Origin: Ignavibacteriota bacterium | GTDB taxonomy: Bacteria; Bacteroidota; Ignavibacteria; Palsa-1295 | DNA: 29,515 nucleotides | Direction of reading: 5' to 3' | Assembly: GCA_025357895.1 (NCBI GenBank) | Contig: JANYLL010000415.1 | Coordinates: 1 to 29,515, forward strand | Shown here: in pieces, positions 1 through 8,323 of the stretch | How the letters are laid out: every line of letters begins with the position of its first letter | How positions within the stretch are numbered: the stretch's first letter is position 1 | Notes under the pieces: generated by a model | Told to the model about the DNA's origin: nothing | The model's input: only the letters and a program-made list of their open reading frames with translations | The model's database searches: none | Made by a program: the position numbers and the translations under genes

Positions 1-1112
1 CTGTGATGTTCTTCGTATTTAGATGCAATATTCGTTAAGATTTGGATCGCTTCATCTACGGAAGGCGGATCAACGAGAATCTTTTGAAATCTGCGGTCAA
101 GCGCTCCATCTTTTTCGATGAATTGACGGTACTCATCGAGCGTCGTTGCACCGATACATTGTATATCGCCTCTTGCAAGAGCAGGCTTGAACATATTCGA
201 AGCATCGAGTGAACCCGATGCGCCGCCCGCGCCAACGATTGTATGAAGTTCGTCAATAAATAAAATGACATCTTTGGCTTTTTCAAGCTCGTTCATGACG
301 GCTTTCATACGCTCTTCGAACTGTCCGCGATATTTTGTACCGGCAACGAGCGCAGCAAGATCAAGTGTTACGACACGTTTATCAAAAAGCACACGTGGTA
401 CTTTCTTTTGAACGATACGAAGCGCAAGTCCCTCTGCTATTGCAGTTTTGCCAACGCCGGGTTCGCCAATAAGAACAGGATTGTTCTTCTTTCTTCGTGA
501 AAGAATTTGTGCAACGCGTTGAATTTCTTTTTCTCTTCCTACGATGGGATCGAGTTTATCTTCAGAAGCGTATTTTGTTAAATCGCGGCCAAAATTATCG
601 AGCACCGGAGTTTTTGTTTTCTCATGCTTCTTCTCGCCTGTAGCCTGTTGCTTCGGAGCAGGAGTTGCTCTGCCGGAGATAATATTATCGAGCTCAGCAC
701 GTATGCCATCATACGTGCAATTGAATTGGTTGAGAATTTGCGCGGCAATATTATCTTCATCGCGAAGAAGGGAAAGGAGCAAATGCTCCGTTCCGATAAC
801 TTCGCTCTTATAAAGCTTTGCTTCGAGATAGGTAATTTTTAGTACCTTCTCAGCTTGCTTTGTAAGCGGAATGTTGCCGATCGTCAGAGTTGCTCCGCCG
901 GAGCGAACGGTATCTTCTATCGCCTTCTTAATTTTATAAAGATCAACGCCGAGATTGCGCAGGATCTTCACGGCAATTCCTTCGCCTTCGCGAATGATAC
1001 CAAGTAATAAATGCTCGGTGCCGATATAGTCATGACCTAAGCGAATAGCCTCTTCGCGTGACAGGCGGATCACATCCTGTACCCGGTTAGAAAAATTTCC
1101 TTCTTGTGCCAT
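1..1112 (-). CDS. clpC: ClpC-type AAA+ chaperone, N-terminal 370 residues (3' end outside window)
   Basis: ATP-dependent Hsp100 unfoldase that feeds substrates to the ClpP protease in the cytoplasm. Reading the minus strand from ATG at 1112 gives an uninterrupted frame to the window edge. Residues about 1-145 hold the double Clp N-domain, with two copies of a GTEHLLL motif near residues 31 and 107. A linker covers about 146-170. The first AAA+ module has Walker A GEPGVGKT at 216-223, Walker B ILFIDE at 283-288 and a sensor-like GATT at 321-324. The two N-repeats and short linker fit ClpC better than ClpB or ClpA. Full ClpC proteins are about 820-860 residues, so over half, including the second AAA+ ring and any ClpP loop, lies outside. 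The gene is divergent from the metalloprotease-like gene and shares a 115-base promoter gap with it. Confidence 0.93.
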   Translation of the reverse strand, partial: MAQEGNFSNRVQDVIRLSREEAIRLGHDYIGTEHLLLGIIREGEGIAVKILRNLGVDLYKIKKAIEDTVRSGGATLTIGNIPLTKQAEKVLKITYLEAKLYKSEVIGTEHLLLSLLRDEDNIAAQILNQFNCTYDGIRAELDNIISGRATPAPKQQATGEKKHEKTKTPVLDNFGRDLTKYASEDKLDPIVGREKEIQRVAQILSRRKKNNPVLIGEPGVGKTAIAEGLALRIVQKKVPRVLFDKRVVTLDLAALVAGTKYRGQFEERMKAVMNELEKAKDVILFIDELHTIVGAGGASGSLDASNMFKPALARGDIQCIGATTLDEYRQFIEKDGALDRRFQKILVDPPSVDEAIQILTNIASKYEEHH

Positions 1113-1227
1113 ATGAAAAGTGTAACAATTTGTAAGTCTTCTACTTATTTATGACGAAACCTCACGCATCTTTGTTTCAGATTCGAAGATGAGTTTTGTT
1201 TCATTTAAGCTTTGATAATAAAACAGA

Positions 1228-2946
1228 ATGCACGCAGGCGTAGTTCGTTTCTCAATTGCTATAAGATTCTCCATATTTACCACGATACTGCTTATCGCAG
1301 GAACCTCATCGCGAACATTTGGGCAAAAAGCTTCGCCCTTGGCTTCAAGAGCCTCAAGCATATTCGAATACGAAAATTTAGTCCGAACCGGTTTGCCCTT
1401 ATCCCATGAAGATTCCCTTCTTATCTTATATGGACAAATGAAAAGTTTGTTTAGATCACTGCCACCTATAACGAACCCTTATGGAAAATGTGGCTCTGAG
1501 TTAGCATTCGAAGCAACACGTATTAAAAAGATTAGTGAGCCCCTCAGAGTAGCTGTTATTGAATCAGTGACATCGTTTACTGATTCAATAAAATCACCTT
1601 CAGGCAGATTCACAATTTATTATTCTAAAACAGGAGTGGATTCAGCTTCGGATGAATATGTTGATAGCGTGCGTCATTTTGCTGATGAAGCTTACGAGTT
1701 GGAAGTTGTTGAACTTGGATACTCCAAGCCGCCGTTTTCGTACCCGGATTCGACCTGGCATATTGAACTGGCACATCTTGGCGCAGGATTTTATGGTGTT
1801 ACGTATTCGATCGGCAACCCATTTTCAAGTTCACCTTCAGGTTTAAGCCGATACCGTTCTTATATAAGAATGGATAATAGTTTTGCTGCCGGCTACTCAA
1901 CTTTAGGTTTGGATGCTGGGCGTATTACGGTGTTCCATGAATTTCATCATGTGATTCAAAATGGTAGTTACGGGAAAAATGAAACCAGTAATAATGATGA
2001 CAATTTTCGAGAAATGATGGCAGTTTGGTTGGAGATGAGAAGTACACCTTCTGTTCCGGATTACTTGCAATATATTCCGTTATATACATTACATTTTGAT
2101 GGGTCTTTTGATCATATCGATGGTATCGGTTATTACGGACAATGCATCTGGATGCAATATCTCAGTAAAAAATTCGGCGATGATATTTTAAAAAGAGTCT
2201 GGGATCTTTATGCAGATAAACTTCCCGATTTCCTTTTATGCTTTGATAGCATTCTCACAATAGAGAATACGAATTTTTGTACTGAATATAAACGTTTCGG
2301 AACAGCAGTTTATTATACAGGCAGAAATTTTCAGGGAACAAGTGTTTTTCCTGATGCGAGGAAATTCAAAAGCGATGCCATTCAAAAAACGAATTTACAG
2401 CCAAACATAACTAATACATTTCAAGCTCTTGATGCCTCACTTCATATTCTTGTATGCGGTTATGGAAAAGATACATCGGTAATTGTAATTTCGAGGTCAA
2501 CAGATAGGACAAACGTATCTGATGCTTCTGTCACAAGCAAAAGCTTGTTAGTATTTCAAGATAGCTTTCAATACCCAGAAACATTTTGTGATACGGTCAG
2601 CCTGCCGATTCTTATTGCAACGAAAATTTTTCCCCAGCCATTTCTTGTTTCCTCACTCAGTGACGGCTCCGTCCTCAATATTCTCGCATCAACAAAAACA
2701 CAATCACCCAGCGATGTCAGCCTCAGTATTTACTCTTTAAACAATGACCTTATCCGTCATTTCGATAGGTCGCCTCAACCAAATCACCAAATTCTTGCAG
2801 CCGATCCTTTCGGAGGTTCTTGGTATGTTGAATGGGATGGAAAAGATGATACCGGTGTGCTGGCTCCCAGCGGAGTTTACTATTATTCCCTCAAAGTTGA
2901 CGGTAATCGCGACGACGGAAAATTTGTCCTTATCAGGAAGAATTAA
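1228..2946 (+). CDS. Secreted HEFHH zinc-metalloprotease-like protein with C-terminal FlgD-Ig/sorting-like domain
   Basis: A 572-residue protein with an N-terminal hydrophobic signal sequence (about residues 12-30, ending near TFGQ), so probably exported. Residues 237-241 read HEFHH followed by VIQ, matching the HExxH zinc-binding signature. An E-rich helix about 15-25 residues later (REMMAVWLEM) could supply the third ligand, as in gluzincins. The last 70 residues (NDLIRHF to the end, with WDGKDDTG and SGVYYYSLK) resemble the FlgD Ig-like fold that terminates many T9SS-exported proteins. The closest idea is a MXAN_6640-type putative metalloprotease, but that is from memory and tentative. Substrate unknown. 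It stands alone between divergent clpC and efp. The start at 1228 is chosen because it places the signal sequence at the N terminus; no strong Shine-Dalgarno is visible. Confidence 0.75.
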   Translation: MHAGVVRFSIAIRFSIFTTILLIAGTSSRTFGQKASPLASRASSIFEYENLVRTGLPLSHEDSLLILYGQMKSLFRSLPPITNPYGKCGSELAFEATRIKKISEPLRVAVIESVTSFTDSIKSPSGRFTIYYSKTGVDSASDEYVDSVRHFADEAYELEVVELGYSKPPFSYPDSTWHIELAHLGAGFYGVTYSIGNPFSSSPSGLSRYRSYIRMDNSFAAGYSTLGLDAGRITVFHEFHHVIQNGSYGKNETSNNDDNFREMMAVWLEMRSTPSVPDYLQYIPLYTLHFDGSFDHIDGIGYYGQCIWMQYLSKKFGDDILKRVWDLYADKLPDFLLCFDSILTIENTNFCTEYKRFGTAVYYTGRNFQGTSVFPDARKFKSDAIQKTNLQPNITNTFQALDASLHILVCGYGKDTSVIVISRSTDRTNVSDASVTSKSLLVFQDSFQYPETFCDTVSLPILIATKIFPQPFLVSSLSDGSVLNILASTKTQSPSDVSLSIYSLNNDLIRHFDRSPQPNHQILAADPFGGSWYVEWDGKDDTGVLAPSGVYYYSLKVDGNRDDGKFVLIRKN

Positions 2947-3057
2947 GCCCGATTTGGTGTTAGGGGTGGACTATCAGAAGCGGAATTCCTGAAAACGGGA
3001 CTATTATTCCGTAAATTTGTAATTCTAAGGCTAAAATACTGTTAAAATCTCACTTTT

Positions 3058-3624
3058 ATGGCATCTACTAATGATTTTCGTAACGGCGCCGTCTTGAAAA
3101 TGGATGGCGAACTCTATAGAATTGAAGAATATGAGCATCGGACTCCGGGTAATCTCCGTGCATTTGTTCAGGCAAAACTTCGCTCACTTCGCACAGGAAA
3201 TTTGAAGGAAATGCGCTATCGCTCCGGCGAATCTGTCGAGATGGTACGCATGGAAAAGAAAACTTTTCAATATCTATATAAAGATGGCGATGATTTTGTA
3301 TTTATGAATACGGAATCCTATGAACAGATCAACGTACCTTCAATCGTGGTTGGAGATGTTGCAAAATTCATTCGTGAATCCGATAACGCTGATATTATTT
3401 TTGCTGAAGACGGGACGATCGTTGCCGTGGAAGTTCCACCGGCAGTAAATCTCACGATTGTACAGACCGATCCGGGAATGAAAGGCGATACGGCAACAGG
3501 CGGCACAAAACCTGCTAAGCTTGAAACCGGAGCAATGGTAAACGTACCGCTTTTCTTAAATGAGGGTGATATGGTAAAAGTAGATACGCGCACGGGGCAG
3601 TATATGGAACGCGTAAAGAAATAA
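3058..3624 (+). CDS. efp: Translation elongation factor P
   Basis: A 188-residue EF-P, which binds between the ribosomal P and E sites and relieves stalling at consecutive prolines. Length and the three-domain beta layout are typical. Landmarks are NDFRNG at the start, the tip loop HRTPGNLRAF at 27-36, EQINVP in the middle and VDTRTGQY near the C terminus. Aligned by the PG pair of the loop, the position that is modified Lys34 in E. coli or Arg32 in Pseudomonas is Asn32 here, so neither EpmA-type beta-lysylation nor EarP rhamnosylation can work in the usual way. Similar HRTPGNLRAF loops occur, as I recall, in Chlorobium EF-P. A REP-like palindrome and then accB-accC follow, an order common in this assemblage. 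Highly proline-rich clients are nearby, for example the proline run in the 7939-8292 lipoprotein. Confidence 0.95.
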   Translation: MASTNDFRNGAVLKMDGELYRIEEYEHRTPGNLRAFVQAKLRSLRTGNLKEMRYRSGESVEMVRMEKKTFQYLYKDGDDFVFMNTESYEQINVPSIVVGDVAKFIRESDNADIIFAEDGTIVAVEVPPAVNLTIVQTDPGMKGDTATGGTKPAKLETGAMVNVPLFLNEGDMVKVDTRTGQYMERVKK

Positions 3625-3638
3625 TTTCAACATTTGGG

Positions 3639-3708
3639 GTAGGCGCAGGCTTTAGCCTGCGTGAATCTCTCATCATGAAAGCGTTCGCAGGCTAAAGCAT
3701 GCGTCTAC
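3639..3708. repeat. REP-like imperfect palindrome, copy 1
   Basis: Left arm 3639-3661 (GTAGGCGCAGGCTTTAGCC...) pairs with right arm 3686-3708; the reverse complement of the right arm matches the left at 21 of 23 positions, with a 24-base spacer. Arms begin with GTAGGCGC and contain the GGCTTTAGCC core also seen at 23455-23527. It lies between the efp stop and the accB ribosome binding site. It could cap efp mRNA or act as a partial terminator, and it is likely a member of a dispersed non-autonomous family. Confidence 0.8.
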
Positions 3709-3724
3709 CGACAAGAAAATTAAT

Positions 3725-3732
3725 AAAAGGAG
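3725..3732 (+). promoter_or_regulatory. Ribosome binding site that fixes the accB start
   Basis: AAAAGGAG lies five bases before ATG at 3738. The alternative upstream ATG at 3699 sits inside the right arm of the REP-like palindrome and would add residues not found in AccB proteins, so 3738 is the start used here. Confidence 0.75.
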
Positions 3733-3737
3733 TCACT

Positions 3738-4208
3738 ATGGATCTATCATACTTAGAAAAAATCTTAAAAATTTTCGACGACAGCACCCTCACCGAGCTG
3801 GAGATCGAAGAAGAAGGTTCGCAGATCAGACTTGCCCGGCAGAAAGAACCTGCTGCACAGATGATGTATGCTCCGCCGCCATCGTATGGGTATGGACCAG
3901 GACCAGCTGCACCGGCTCCTTCAACACCTGCTCCATCTGTAGGAGATACTTCTGGGACTTCAGCCAAGACTCATGAAGTAAAATCACCGATCGTTGGAAC
4001 GTTATACAGCTCACCTTCGCCGGATGCAGATAAATATGTGCAACTTGGACAAAATGTCGAAGTCGGCACGACGCTTTGCATCATCGAAGCAATGAAACTA
4101 ATGAATGAGATCGAAAGCGATGCATCGGGAAAGATCATAAAGATCCTTGTCGAGAACGGACAGCCAGTGGAATACGGGCAGACGTTGTTTATTTTAGAGA
4201 CGGCATAG
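3738..4208 (+). CDS. accB: Acetyl-CoA carboxylase biotin carboxyl carrier protein
   Basis: A 156-residue BCCP. It carries covalent biotin between the biotin carboxylase and carboxyltransferase parts of acetyl-CoA carboxylase, the committed step to malonyl-CoA for fatty acids. It has the standard plan: an N-terminal helical segment (about 1-35), a flexible Pro/Ala-rich linker (about 37-75, with APPPS and PAPSTPAPS runs) and the C-terminal biotinyl domain (about 80-156). EAMKLMNE marks the biotin attachment site at Lys120. The start is the ATG after a strong Shine-Dalgarno. The gap to accC is only 8 bases, so the two are almost certainly co-transcribed and probably translationally coupled. No carboxyltransferase genes (accA/accD) are in the window. 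Confidence 0.95.
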   Translation: MDLSYLEKILKIFDDSTLTELEIEEEGSQIRLARQKEPAAQMMYAPPPSYGYGPGPAAPAPSTPAPSVGDTSGTSAKTHEVKSPIVGTLYSSPSPDADKYVQLGQNVEVGTTLCIIEAMKLMNEIESDASGKIIKILVENGQPVEYGQTLFILETA

Positions 4209-4216
4209 ACCTTCCC

Positions 4217-5557
4217 ATGTTCCATAAAATTCTCATAGCCAATCGTGGCGAAATCGCTTTGCGTATCATTCGCACCTGCCGCGAGCTTGGTGTGAAAACC
4301 GTTGCCGTTTATTCGGAAGCGGATAAGCATTCTCTACATGTTCGTTTTGCCGATGAAGCGGTCTGCATCGGTCCGCCTGCAGGAAAACTCAGCTATCTCA
4401 ATATTCCGCAGATCATCAGCGCTGCACATTTAACGAACGTCGAGGCAATTCATCCAGGCTACGGATTTTTAGCCGAAAATGCCGAGTTCGCAGATATTTG
4501 TACGGCTTCAGGATTTACATTCATCGGCCCGACTCCTGAGATGATCCAATCAATGGGCGATAAAGCTCATGCGAAAGAGACGATGAAAAAGGCAGGAGTG
4601 CCTGTTGTACCGGGTACCGATGGCGTTGTCGAATCTCTTGACGAGGCATTGGATGTTGCAAAACAGATCGGATTTCCCGTCATCATCAAAGCAGTTGCAG
4701 GCGGCGGCGGACGCGGAATGCGTGTCGTAACAAAAGAAGAAGATCTTGAAGTAAATGTGCAGATGGCGCAAACAGAAGCTGTCGGTGCATTTGGAAATGG
4801 CGCAGTATATATCGAACGATATGTTTCAAAGCCGAGGCATATCGAGATTCAGGTTTTCGGTGATACATTCGGAACCGTCGTTCATTATAACGAGCGCGAA
4901 TGTTCCATTCAGCGCCGCCATCAGAAACTTGTTGAAGAATCTCCATCGCCTGTTGTATCTGATGCATTGCGTCAAAAGATGGGTGATGCCGCAGTTAAGG
5001 GCGCTGCAAGCGTTGGGTATGTCGGCGCAGGTACTATAGAATTTTTACTTGATGCCGATAGTAATTTCTACTTTATGGAAATGAATACGCGTATTCAGGT
5101 CGAGCATTGCGTGACCGAGCAAGTGATCGGAATGGATCTCATCAAGCAGCAGCTTCATGTTGCAAGCGGTGGAAAAATTTCGAAGAAGCCGCGCAAGCCG
5201 CAAGGACATGCGATCGAATGCCGCATCAATGCCGAAGATACAGATCATGATTTCCGCCCTTCACCAGGAATGATAAAAAGTTTTCATGCTCCGGGCGGAT
5301 ATGGTGTCAGGCTTGATTCTCATGCTTATAGCGGGTATGCGATTCCACCGTATTATGATTCACTCATTGGCAAGCTCATTACTTTCGGAGCAGACCGTAA
5401 AGAAGCGATTGACAGGATGCAATCGGCGCTTGAAGAATTTGTGATCGAAGGTATTCACACTACGATTCCATTCCATAAAGCTTTGATGCGCGATGAGCGT
5501 TTCAGAGCGGGGGATTTTGATACGCATTTTTTAGAGACATTCCAGTGGAAGAAATAG
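4217..5557 (+). CDS. accC: Acetyl-CoA carboxylase biotin carboxylase subunit
   Basis: A 446-residue biotin carboxylase, which uses ATP and bicarbonate to carboxylate the biotin on AccB. The order is N-terminal Rossmann-like domain (KILIANRGEIALRI at the start), ATP-grasp domain with glycine-rich loop GGGGRGM (about residues 161-167), and C-terminal barrel. The metal and catalytic residues fall at the E. coli positions: Glu288 and Asn290 in EMNTRIQVEH, with Arg292. Length equals the single-domain family (about 450), so it is not a fused pyruvate or propionyl carboxylase subunit. A short perfect hairpin follows the stop codon and precedes gcvH. Confidence 0.96.
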   Translation: MFHKILIANRGEIALRIIRTCRELGVKTVAVYSEADKHSLHVRFADEAVCIGPPAGKLSYLNIPQIISAAHLTNVEAIHPGYGFLAENAEFADICTASGFTFIGPTPEMIQSMGDKAHAKETMKKAGVPVVPGTDGVVESLDEALDVAKQIGFPVIIKAVAGGGGRGMRVVTKEEDLEVNVQMAQTEAVGAFGNGAVYIERYVSKPRHIEIQVFGDTFGTVVHYNERECSIQRRHQKLVEESPSPVVSDALRQKMGDAAVKGAASVGYVGAGTIEFLLDADSNFYFMEMNTRIQVEHCVTEQVIGMDLIKQQLHVASGGKISKKPRKPQGHAIECRINAEDTDHDFRPSPGMIKSFHAPGGYGVRLDSHAYSGYAIPPYYDSLIGKLITFGADRKEAIDRMQSALEEFVIEGIHTTIPFHKALMRDERFRAGDFDTHFLETFQWKK

Positions 5558-5560
5558 GAG

Positions 5561-5580
5561 CTATAGGATAAGTCCTATAG
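5561..5580. repeat. Short perfect hairpin between accC and gcvH
   Basis: CTATAGGA, a four-base loop TAAG, then TCCTATAG: an 8-bp perfect stem two bases after the accC stop codon. No T-run follows directly, so it is not a convincing intrinsic terminator. It may stabilise the accBC message or be a small repeat unit. Confidence 0.5.
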
Positions 5581-5620
5581 GTCTTATTGAATATTTAACA
5601 ATTTTAACAAAACTTAAACA

Positions 5621-6001
5621 ATGACTTTTCCTGAAAACCTTACCTACACTAAAGAACACGAATGGATTCGTGTTGAAGGAAATACTGCCATTATCGGCAT
5701 CACTGATTTCGCACAGGGCGAACTTGGTGATGTGATCTATCTCGATATTCCAAGCGGCAAAGATGTGAAAGCCGGCGAATCTGTCGGCACTGTCGAAGCG
5801 GTGAAGACCGTCAGCGATATTTATACCCCCATCTCCGGCAAGATCACCGAAGTGAATACTGCAATCAATGATGCGCCTGATGTGGTTAACAAAGAACCTT
5901 ATTCAGGTGGCTGGCTGCTGAAAGTTGAGATGAGCGATCCCGGTGAAATAAAATCACATACAATGGGTGTTGGGGATTATAAAGCTTTGATTGGCCAATA
6001 A
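5621..6001 (+). CDS. gcvH: Glycine cleavage system H protein (lipoyl carrier)
   Basis: A 126-residue GcvH, full length for the family (about 125-130). It carries a lipoyl arm that shuttles the aminomethyl group between the P, T and L proteins in glycine breakdown, and in many bacteria also relays lipoate to other enzymes. The lipoylated Lys62 sits in EAVKTVSD. The N terminus (TYTKEHEWIRV) and GITDFAQGELGD are signature segments. The gcvP, gcvT and lipoyl ligase genes are not in the window, so this is a stand-alone H gene. It sits after accBC, another swinging-arm cofactor system, but no functional link is shown. Confidence 0.95.
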   Translation: MTFPENLTYTKEHEWIRVEGNTAIIGITDFAQGELGDVIYLDIPSGKDVKAGESVGTVEAVKTVSDIYTPISGKITEVNTAINDAPDVVNKEPYSGGWLLKVEMSDPGEIKSHTMGVGDYKALIGQ

Positions 6002-6080
6002 GGAACTAATAATCTTTAAATTTCCTTTTCAACGCTCCTAAATTTTATAACTGAAATTCACGCACCGAAAGGTGGTGAAA

Positions 6081-6139
6081 AAAGAACGTTTTTTTTTTGT
6101 AGTCATTTTATCGGCTGCACAAAGAACGTTTTTTTTTTG
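6081..6139. repeat. Two identical 19-bp T-tract direct repeats upstream of guaA
   Basis: AAAGAACG followed by ten T and a G occurs at 6081-6099 and again at 6121-6139, exactly 40 bases apart, just before the guaA start at 6147. Each contains AACGTT followed by a homopolymer. A regulator site, a small duplication or a slippage-prone leader are all possible; nothing in the sequence decides between them. Confidence 0.7.
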
Positions 6140-6146
6140 CTTATAT

Positions 6147-7694
6147 ATGGCACATTCAGGTGATTCTGTTCTGATTCTTGATTTTGGTTCACAATACACG
6201 CAGCTCATTGCCCGTAGAGTCCGCGAGCATGGCGTTTATGCAGAGATTCTTCCATGCAATGCATCTCTTGATGAGATAAAGAAATTCAATCCTTCAGCGA
6301 TCATTTTATCCGGTGGACCATCAAGTGTCTATGCAGATGATGCTCCGCGTTGTGCGGCAGAAGTTTTTACATTGGGGAAGCCAATTCTTGGTATCTGTTA
6401 TGGTTTGCAGATGATCGCCTATGATATGGGCGGCGAAGTGGATAAAAGCGCTCACCGTGAATTCGGCAGAGCCGAGCTTATTATCGAAGATAAATCCTGC
6501 AAACTTTTTATTGATATCGCCGAGCGTACTTCAGTTTGGATGTCGCATGGCGATAAGGTAACGAAAATGCCGACGGGATTTCGCATTGTTGCAAGAAGCA
6601 CGAATTCACCCGTCTGTGCTATTGCTAATGATGAGAAGAAAATTTACGGAATTCAATTTCATCCAGAAGTTGTCCATACCACAGGAGGCTCGCAACTGCT
6701 CGGAAATTTTCTTTTTGATATTGCCGAGTTAAAAGGCGGGTGGAATTCGCATAACTTTATCGAAGCGACAATTGCCGAAATTAAAAAGAAGGTCGGCGAT
6801 AAAACCGTAATCTGTGCATTATCGGGCGGAGTGGATTCGGCTGTTGCCGCAGTGCTTGTTCATCGTGCCATCGGCAAACAATTGAAATGTATTCATGTCG
6901 ATAATGGCTTAATGAGAAGAGGTGAGAGCGCAGAAGTTGTACATACTTTTCGCGATCATTTCGGTATTGATCTTGATTTCGCAGATGCAAATGATTTATT
7001 TCTTTCCCGGCTTGCAGATGTTTCCGATCCTGAGAAAAAAAGAAAAATTATCGGCGCAGCATTTATTGATGTTCTTGCCGAAGAAGCAAAAAAATTCTCC
7101 GATGCTAAATTCTTGGTACAAGGTACGATCTATCCCGATGTCATCGAATCTGTTTCTTTCAAAGGTCCATCGGCAACAATTAAATCGCATCATAATGTCG
7201 GCGGCTTGCCTGAGTTAATGGATCTTGATCTTATCGAGCCACTACGTGAATTATTCAAAGATGAAGTGCGGAATGTCGGCAGAGCCCTTGGAATCCCTGA
7301 GCATTTTATTGATCGTCATCCTTTTCCCGGTCCGGGGCTTGCTATAAGAGTGATCGGCGATATTACCAAAGCAAAGCTCGATCTTCTCCGCGCCGCGGAT
7401 GCAATTTTTATTGAAGAACTTCGCGCATCGAATCTTTATCACTCCACATGGCAGGCATTTGTCGTTCTGCTTCCTGTTCGTACTGTCGGTGTCATGGGTG
7501 ATGAACGAACGTATGATAATGTCTGCGCTCTTCGGGCAGTTTCCAGTGTTGATGGCATGACAGCAGATTGGTCAAGATTCCCGCATGAATTCCTTGCAAG
7601 TGTTTCCAACAGAATTGCTAATGAAGTTCGTGGAATTTCAAGAGTAGTCTATGATATAAGTTCGAAACCTCCGGCAACCATTGAATGGGAGTAG
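6147..7694 (+). CDS. guaA: GMP synthase (glutamine-hydrolysing)
   Basis: A 515-residue GuaA, which converts XMP to GMP with ATP and glutamine in the last step of guanine nucleotide synthesis. The N-terminal class I amidotransferase has the GGPSSVY loop (about 56-62), catalytic Cys84 in GICYGLQ and the HPEV motif for the His/Glu of the triad. The synthetase half has the PP-loop SGGVDS at 226-231. The C-terminal dimerisation domain has HPFPGPGLAIR and ends KPPATIEWE, as in other GuaA proteins. An in-frame GTG at 6072 would add 25 residues (rich in Phe, crossing both T-tracts) unlike any GuaA, so ATG 6147 followed by AHSGDSVLILDFG is preferred. Two 19-bp direct repeats immediately upstream may regulate it. 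Confidence 0.96.
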   Translation: MAHSGDSVLILDFGSQYTQLIARRVREHGVYAEILPCNASLDEIKKFNPSAIILSGGPSSVYADDAPRCAAEVFTLGKPILGICYGLQMIAYDMGGEVDKSAHREFGRAELIIEDKSCKLFIDIAERTSVWMSHGDKVTKMPTGFRIVARSTNSPVCAIANDEKKIYGIQFHPEVVHTTGGSQLLGNFLFDIAELKGGWNSHNFIEATIAEIKKKVGDKTVICALSGGVDSAVAAVLVHRAIGKQLKCIHVDNGLMRRGESAEVVHTFRDHFGIDLDFADANDLFLSRLADVSDPEKKRKIIGAAFIDVLAEEAKKFSDAKFLVQGTIYPDVIESVSFKGPSATIKSHHNVGGLPELMDLDLIEPLRELFKDEVRNVGRALGIPEHFIDRHPFPGPGLAIRVIGDITKAKLDLLRAADAIFIEELRASNLYHSTWQAFVVLLPVRTVGVMGDERTYDNVCALRAVSSVDGMTADWSRFPHEFLASVSNRIANEVRGISRVVYDISSKPPATIEWE

Positions 7695-7722
7695 TGATTG
7701 CTTAAGTTATGTGCTTGAGAAT

Positions 7723-7740
7723 AAACACTTTGCGGTGTTT
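7723..7740 (+). terminator. Possible weak terminator after guaA
   Basis: AAACAC and GTGTTT form a 6-bp stem around a six-base loop, and the descending arm runs into five T. The stem is short and AT-rich, so this is a modest prediction. The surrounding 7695-7938 gap holds no gene. Confidence 0.4.
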
Positions 7741-7839
7741 TTGGCATGGTCACATGTTGCATAACTAAAGAATTAAAGGTTTTACAGTTATAAGCCATGT
7801 AATCTTAAAGGGAATCCTCTGGCATTAAATTTGCGTATA

Positions 7840-7873
7840 TTTGAACGAGGCTACAATTTTTGTCGTATTTTTG
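7840..7873 (+). promoter_or_regulatory. Candidate Bacteroidota-type promoter for the lipoprotein/LysM pair
   Basis: TTTG at 7840-7843 and TATTTTTG at 7866-7873 fit the TTTG / TAnnTTTG promoter pattern known from Bacteroidota, with a 22-base spacer. A second TAnnTTTG match (TATATTTG) is at 7836-7843. Both are AT-rich matches of limited information, and whether this organism uses that consensus is unproven. A good Shine-Dalgarno (AAAGGAG, 7922-7928) precedes the gene. Confidence 0.3.
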
Positions 7874-7938
7874 TACGCTAAGGGATTGCAACATTGCGAC
7901 TTGTAACTTTTTTTAATCTATAAAGGAGTCTTGGTAAA

Positions 7939-8292
7939 ATGAAATCACCACATATGTTTTCTAGAGTCTTAGCTATCGCATGCATTGCGATGGTGGCACT
8001 TTCGAGTTGCTCGAATAAAGCAACTGAAGAGCAAATGAAAAAAATTCGCGACCTTGATCAAACCCGTGATGGCTTGAGAATGGATCTCGAGCGTGCAAAG
8101 GGGAACTTGAGCGACGTTCAGGGTAAACTTGCTGCACAAGATAGAGATTTGGCAGATTGCAGCTCTCAGACAGCTGCTGTTCGCGCCGGACTTGTCAATT
8201 GGCCGAACATTTGGGCAGATAGTGTAGAATGGCGCCTAGCACCTCCGCCGCCACCTCCGATGACTGCACCGGCTAAAAAGAAACATCGCTAA
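7939..8292 (+). CDS. Small coiled-coil lipoprotein with Pro-rich, basic tail
   Basis: A 117-residue predicted lipoprotein of unknown function. The N-terminal signal ends in a lipobox, ALSSC, so the mature protein starts at Cys24 and would be anchored in a membrane facing the periplasm. Residues about 28-75 are heptad-like and rich in Lys/Asp/Arg/Leu (QMKKIRDLDQTRDGLRMDL), suggesting a coiled coil. The tail has six consecutive prolines and ends AKKKHR, a basic end that could touch peptidoglycan or another anionic partner. Thirty-one bases separate it from the LysM gene, each with its own ribosome binding site, so the two are probably one operon and act together in the periplasm. Related in general plan to Lpp or YgbF-like spacer lipoproteins, but no specific family was recognised. 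Confidence 0.75.
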   Translation: MKSPHMFSRVLAIACIAMVALSSCSNKATEEQMKKIRDLDQTRDGLRMDLERAKGNLSDVQGKLAAQDRDLADCSSQTAAVRAGLVNWPNIWADSVEWRLAPPPPPPMTAPAKKKHR

Positions 8293-8323
8293 TCTCTCAC
8301 CATAAATACAGGAGACTAAAAAA

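Noticed and set aside
3699..3737. Earlier ATG for accB
   Set aside because: It lies inside the REP-like palindrome; the strong Shine-Dalgarno points to ATG 3738.
6072..6146. GTG start adding 25 residues to GuaA
   Set aside because: The added Phe-rich peptide translates the T-tracts and has no counterpart in GuaA; kept only as a possible leader signal in the findings.
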